Shown piece after piece: positions 59,791 to 64,000 of a stretch of DNA of 64,000 nt. Below the pieces are notes generated by a model that did not search any database, had not been told where the DNA came from, and was given only the letters and a program-made list of their open reading frames with translations. The first letter of the stretch is position 1. Each line of letters begins with the position of its first letter. The DNA is taken from assembly GCA_000328365.1 (NCBI GenBank), contig KB305236.1, positions 20,392 to 84,391 of the forward strand, in the 5' to 3' direction. Both the position numbers and the translations under genes were made by a program. Source of the DNA: Capitella teleta. Taxonomy: Eukaryota; Annelida; Polychaeta; Capitellidae.

Positions 59791-60384
59791 CTCAAGCGAC
59801 GCCAAGTGGTTGCTTAGAGAACCAGATAGGGTTGCATTAAGGTGTATAGTATTACGTAAGTGAGGATAAACTAGTGGATATTGGACTAGATAAGACAAGT
59901 GTATCTGTATGCGAGACAACAAAATGTCTTTAGCTGTGAAGGTCTCACAGTATTTCTGGGTTTAGGCGGGCATGTCTCGGAGACCTTTCGTTTGTAAAGA
60001 GGTCATTCAATGAAGATAAACATACCCCAAGTTGACAGCAGAATGTGATTAGGGTCATCTCAAGGTCATATACCATGTCAAGGCGCATGACTAATACTCA
60101 TATACTATATGGAAATAATAAGGAAATTACCGTTAAAAGGAAAAACACCCTCCTCTGCCTCGATCTGTCCACGCAAGAATTGCTGTTTTTCCTGACGTGT
60201 GCGTCAATGATGTGAGGATGTTTGACCATCAAGTATTACATGTGAAATTAGAAAATTTCTGAGTTATTAATTGGTGCTGACCACGAGATCATTATTCCAG
60301 ATATGACGTAACAGCATTCAATTATTCAGGTGAATTCCAATTAGGATATCATATGAGTTAGGGATGAGGCCTTTTTATTTTATT

Positions 60385-60421
60385 GAAATGAAATGAAATG
60401 AAAAGAAATGAAATGAAATGA
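60385..60421 (+). repeat. (GAAAT)n microsatellite
   Basis: About seven pentanucleotide units with one variant. Confidence 0.85.
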
Positions 60422-60924
60422 GATTTTATTCGGATGACTTAAAGTGAGTACAGGAAAAATAAAACCATATTATGCAGAGTGAGTAACCTTAGACTAAAAA
60501 AACATAACCAATGAGATCGTCACTTATGAATCAAATTAAGTAACGAGTTGTGCTGAATGAGTAAGTACTACATTTAGTAATGTAGGAGTATTGAATGGAA
60601 TATCACATGAACATTAAAATAAAAATCCGCTTATTTGGCTCGAGTAGCACTGTCCTTTGGAGCAGGATTTCTTTGCCCAAAACTTATTTCTATTTGTGAA
60701 TTTACAAACATACTACTATGAATTACATAATATACATCTATATAGATGGTTGTCATATAAAATTATATTGTTATCTTAAGCACTGCACGAGCAGATACGT
60801 ATTGATTCGTTGGAAATCTTAATTCACTTCATAACGCCTCAATATTTCACCCTGAGTGAATGTTTGAGTGTGTAGCCTGTCGATTGTCGGAACACGTCGC
60901 TATTCGTGCATCCATAAAAGTACG

Positions 60925-61030
60925 TCCAATCTTTAGTTGACAGCGTAAATGGAGAACAGGTCGAGCAATGTGCCATTTTTGCCATTTCCTAAGTGGAAAT
61001 TGTAGACTGACAAATGGACAGCTGTGACTT
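60925..61030 (-). repeat. Array block iii, inverted copy 2 (short)
   Basis: Shares GGAAATTGTAGACTGACAAA and ACAGCTGTGACTTCT with the 54.9 kb copy; the rest is diverged. Confidence 0.65.
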
Positions 61031-61399
61031 CTGTGTGCGAGAAGACAAAGGAGATATATGTACTGCTGTGTCCCCCCCCGTGAGGAATATAACATCACAT
61101 GATTGTCCGAACTGAGCATTTGTCCAATTCGACTGCATCCGCCGGCACAACACAACCGTTGACGAATTGCACCTTCTTCTGTTCGAGTAGCTAGTCATTT
61201 GTCATTGTCCTCTCTAAGTGTATTCGGTCGTTAAGAAGACAATGGAGTGAGCGGGGCTTCTGTATATCAAGCAAGCGCTGCGAATTAGTTGACCTACTTA
61301 ATTGATGTGTAGATTGATTGGTGGGAAACCCATGCTGGCGGTCACGTGACTGCATGCAAAGTGACCCGACGCAATATTTATAACAGATACGTTTTAAAA

Positions 61400-61660
61400 C
61401 CGATGCAATCAGATGGACGAACGATGGCTGAAGTTTAATAGACAAATCCAATGACATCGGAATCAACTCAATGAGCAATTCTGAAAAAAGCTCATGGCTA
61501 TGAACAAGAGAGATTCCAATGCAAAGGGCAGCATCGCTGGGCAAACAAGTGCTCCATTCACACGTGAGATTGCCTTCACACAGACAACGTCCATCTTAGC
61601 CTTTTATGGCATGGATATTTTTATGCTGAATTTTTTTTTTTTGTGTTTTATGAGAATATC
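61400..61660 (-). repeat. Array block i, inverted copy 2
   Basis: Reverse complement of 38590-38880, including the extended left edge with a T-run. Confidence 0.8.
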
Positions 61661-62024
61661 TGTTTGTTGAACAGATGACGCACCCGTTACCTTCCTGGTC
61701 AAACTTGGATGCTTGTAATTATCTTTAGATAAAGTACAATTTCGTGCAAGTTATTCAGAGTCAAAAATGGATTCATTCTATTCTAAGACAGTCCTCTGGC
61801 TTCATCTTGTCTACATCTTTCGGTTCTCGTATTCATGCCGTGACTGTCATCAGTTCTTGGTGTTGTCAACGCCTTTGACCGACATAATTTTGTTTAGTTA
61901 AGAACCCTCTATGTTATCGTTGTAGCACAAACAACAATAACAGATGACAACAAGAAAACACAGATGAGTGATGCCACCTGTTGGCTGCAATGGTGGAATT
62001 GGCCATCGATTGCTTTGCCTAAAA

Positions 62025-62140
62025 TATTTTGCAATTTCGTCGGGGATTAAGAGGATCCGTTTTCCTAAAGAGCAACTGGTCGCCTGACTGAAATGAATTC
62101 ATCACCAGTGAGAGACATGAAAGGTCATTGAATAAATGAG
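62025..62140 (-). repeat. Array block ii, inverted copy 2
   Basis: Reverse complement matches 42060-42195 and 38190-38330 (ATTAAGAGGATCC, GAGACATGAAAGGTCATTG on +). Confidence 0.75.
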
Positions 62141-62399
62141 CAGTCCTTATTTCTGGTGGGTGGTGATTGAGGATTATGCTCCGATGCCAAAAATGACGAG
62201 AGATAATTAGGCAAGAAAAAAGGAAAAAAAAAAAAAAAAAGAGGAAATGCTGAGGGCAGAATGACAGAAGTGACAGGGTCAGAGGCCGTAGACCCTATCT
62301 TGTATTTGTACTAGTATGTAATATATATTATGCAATATGTATTATATGTATACGCCCAATGCGATTGATCGAATAGTGATTGCCAGAAGGCCAAATGAA

Positions 62400-62580
62400 G
62401 CATCGAGGATCAGCGCATTAGTCTCGCGAGATTTTCTCTCATGGAGATCATTATATTGGCTGCTTCCATCGCGGTATCGGTGAATGCCGTCATTGATCTC
62501 GGGGACTTTGCAATTCAGCACGTTGTCCATTCATGTAGAGGCCATTGCTAACCCCAGAGCACCGATTCTTGAATGAATCC
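62400..62580 (-). repeat. Array block iv distal part, inverted copy
   Basis: Resembles 56524-56700 in the same orientation (ATGGAGATCATTATATTGGC and TTTGCAATTCAGCACGTTGT), moderately diverged. Confidence 0.7.
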
Positions 62581-63019
62581 ATAATTTTGCGAGATTCCTA
62601 CATTGAATGTCTAATAGAATTGGAGCGAAGTTATAGAGTTGAATCTAGTGTAACATAGCTGACCAAGGGTTGTGATGTGATATAATGCACGTACATTTAT
62701 ATTCATCATTCTATACTATATAGCCGAGCTATTTTGCATTCTATGATTTTTACATCGAAGCTAGCAATTTTACATTAGGCTTCGCCTGTCCTGCTATATG
62801 CTATTGCATGTACATTTTCATAACATGCATGAATTTCGATAGGCCAGTATTATACATGCCTGATTCAAACAGCAAATCAAAATATCTCCTTCTGGCATTA
62901 CGTACATTGCCGCTAAATTCCGTAGGCTAAACGTCAATTTCTATTTGTCAGTTTGCCACAGTGAAGGCCATAATTATCATCTCCATGAAGAATTATCCTT
63001 CACAAGAGGCATCAGTCAA

Positions 63020-63190
63020 CATCCTGTTGTCTCGGCGATCCCCGAATGATGGCGAGAAGGAGGCAGAATGATTTCTCACCGCAAACACAATCTCACAGAG
63101 AATGTGTTTTGTTCGGCGAAGGTTGAAGCTGCAATGGGTTCACATGAAATGCGGCCACAATTCACGCAATTGTCGTGTGTCCTGTGCGGT
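63020..63190 (-). repeat. Array block iv, inverted copy 2
   Basis: Reverse complement of 37680-37810, highly similar. Confidence 0.75.
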
Positions 63191-63308
63191 TGATGCTACT
63201 GTTCGGCTAATGGATTTTCTGGATTCAGCATCCTCCCCTAACGTGCGTGGTTAGACTGTGATGTCCATTGTGAATGTTCATTCCATCGCTGTTGATCGAT
63301 TCCGCAGC

Positions 63309-64000
<692 letters not shown>

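Overview
This is a 64 kb piece of an animal nuclear genome. It is AT-rich, with spliced genes, GT-AG introns, polyadenylation signals, simple repeats and a 50-N assembly gap. The genes are metazoan in type: Bicaudal-C, a ubiquitin-eL40 fusion, a luciferase-like acyl-CoA ligase, a GT32-like glycosyltransferase and a two-membrane-span protein. Many introns are only about 49-60 nt long. An invertebrate is clear; I cannot name the phylum from sequence alone.

Left part (1-31 kb), the gene-bearing region. 2170-13570 (+) carries the 3' sixteen coding exons of a Bicaudal-C (BICC1) homologue with KH domains and a C-terminal SAM domain. Its first exon(s) lie outside the window or were not recognised. 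An 81-nt hairpin sits about 0.8 kb downstream. 16998-17384 (+) is an intact ubiquitin-ribosomal protein eL40 fusion, with a pyrimidine-rich start-site candidate and an intron ending directly at the ATG. 19070-19752 (-) holds a LINE-like relic and a broken partial copy of the glycosyltransferase. 21118-23341 (+) is the glycosyltransferase itself, with one frame disruption. 24911-27821 (-) is a complete 11-exon acyl-CoA ligase of 566 aa. 27.8-31.2 kb is non-coding with a tRNA-derived SINE relic.

Right part (31-64 kb), the unusual region. No conventional gene was recognised here except two 536-nt exon copies of a two-membrane-span protein (31470-32005 and 53676-54211, both -). They differ at four positions inside the shared coding stretch, and all four are synonymous. 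The rest is largely a mosaic of recurring non-coding blocks in a consistent order with a spacing of about 6-7 kb. The blocks run head-to-tail on + from about 33.2 to 53.1 kb and mostly inverted from about 54.8 to 63.2 kb. I read this as a degenerate macrosatellite-like array with an orientation switch at the second exon copy. Most copies are visibly diverged, but one pair (46712-47680 and 56524-57497) is nearly identical and inverted, which points to recent conversion or movement. Just left of the array, 31171-31406 is a long near-perfect foldback able to form a double-stranded RNA hairpin.

BICC1, the ubiquitin fusion, the ligase and the glycosyltransferase are functionally unrelated, and nothing suggests co-regulation. 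All exon boundaries were placed by eye from reading frame, splice consensus and recalled family sequences. Repeat edges are approximate.
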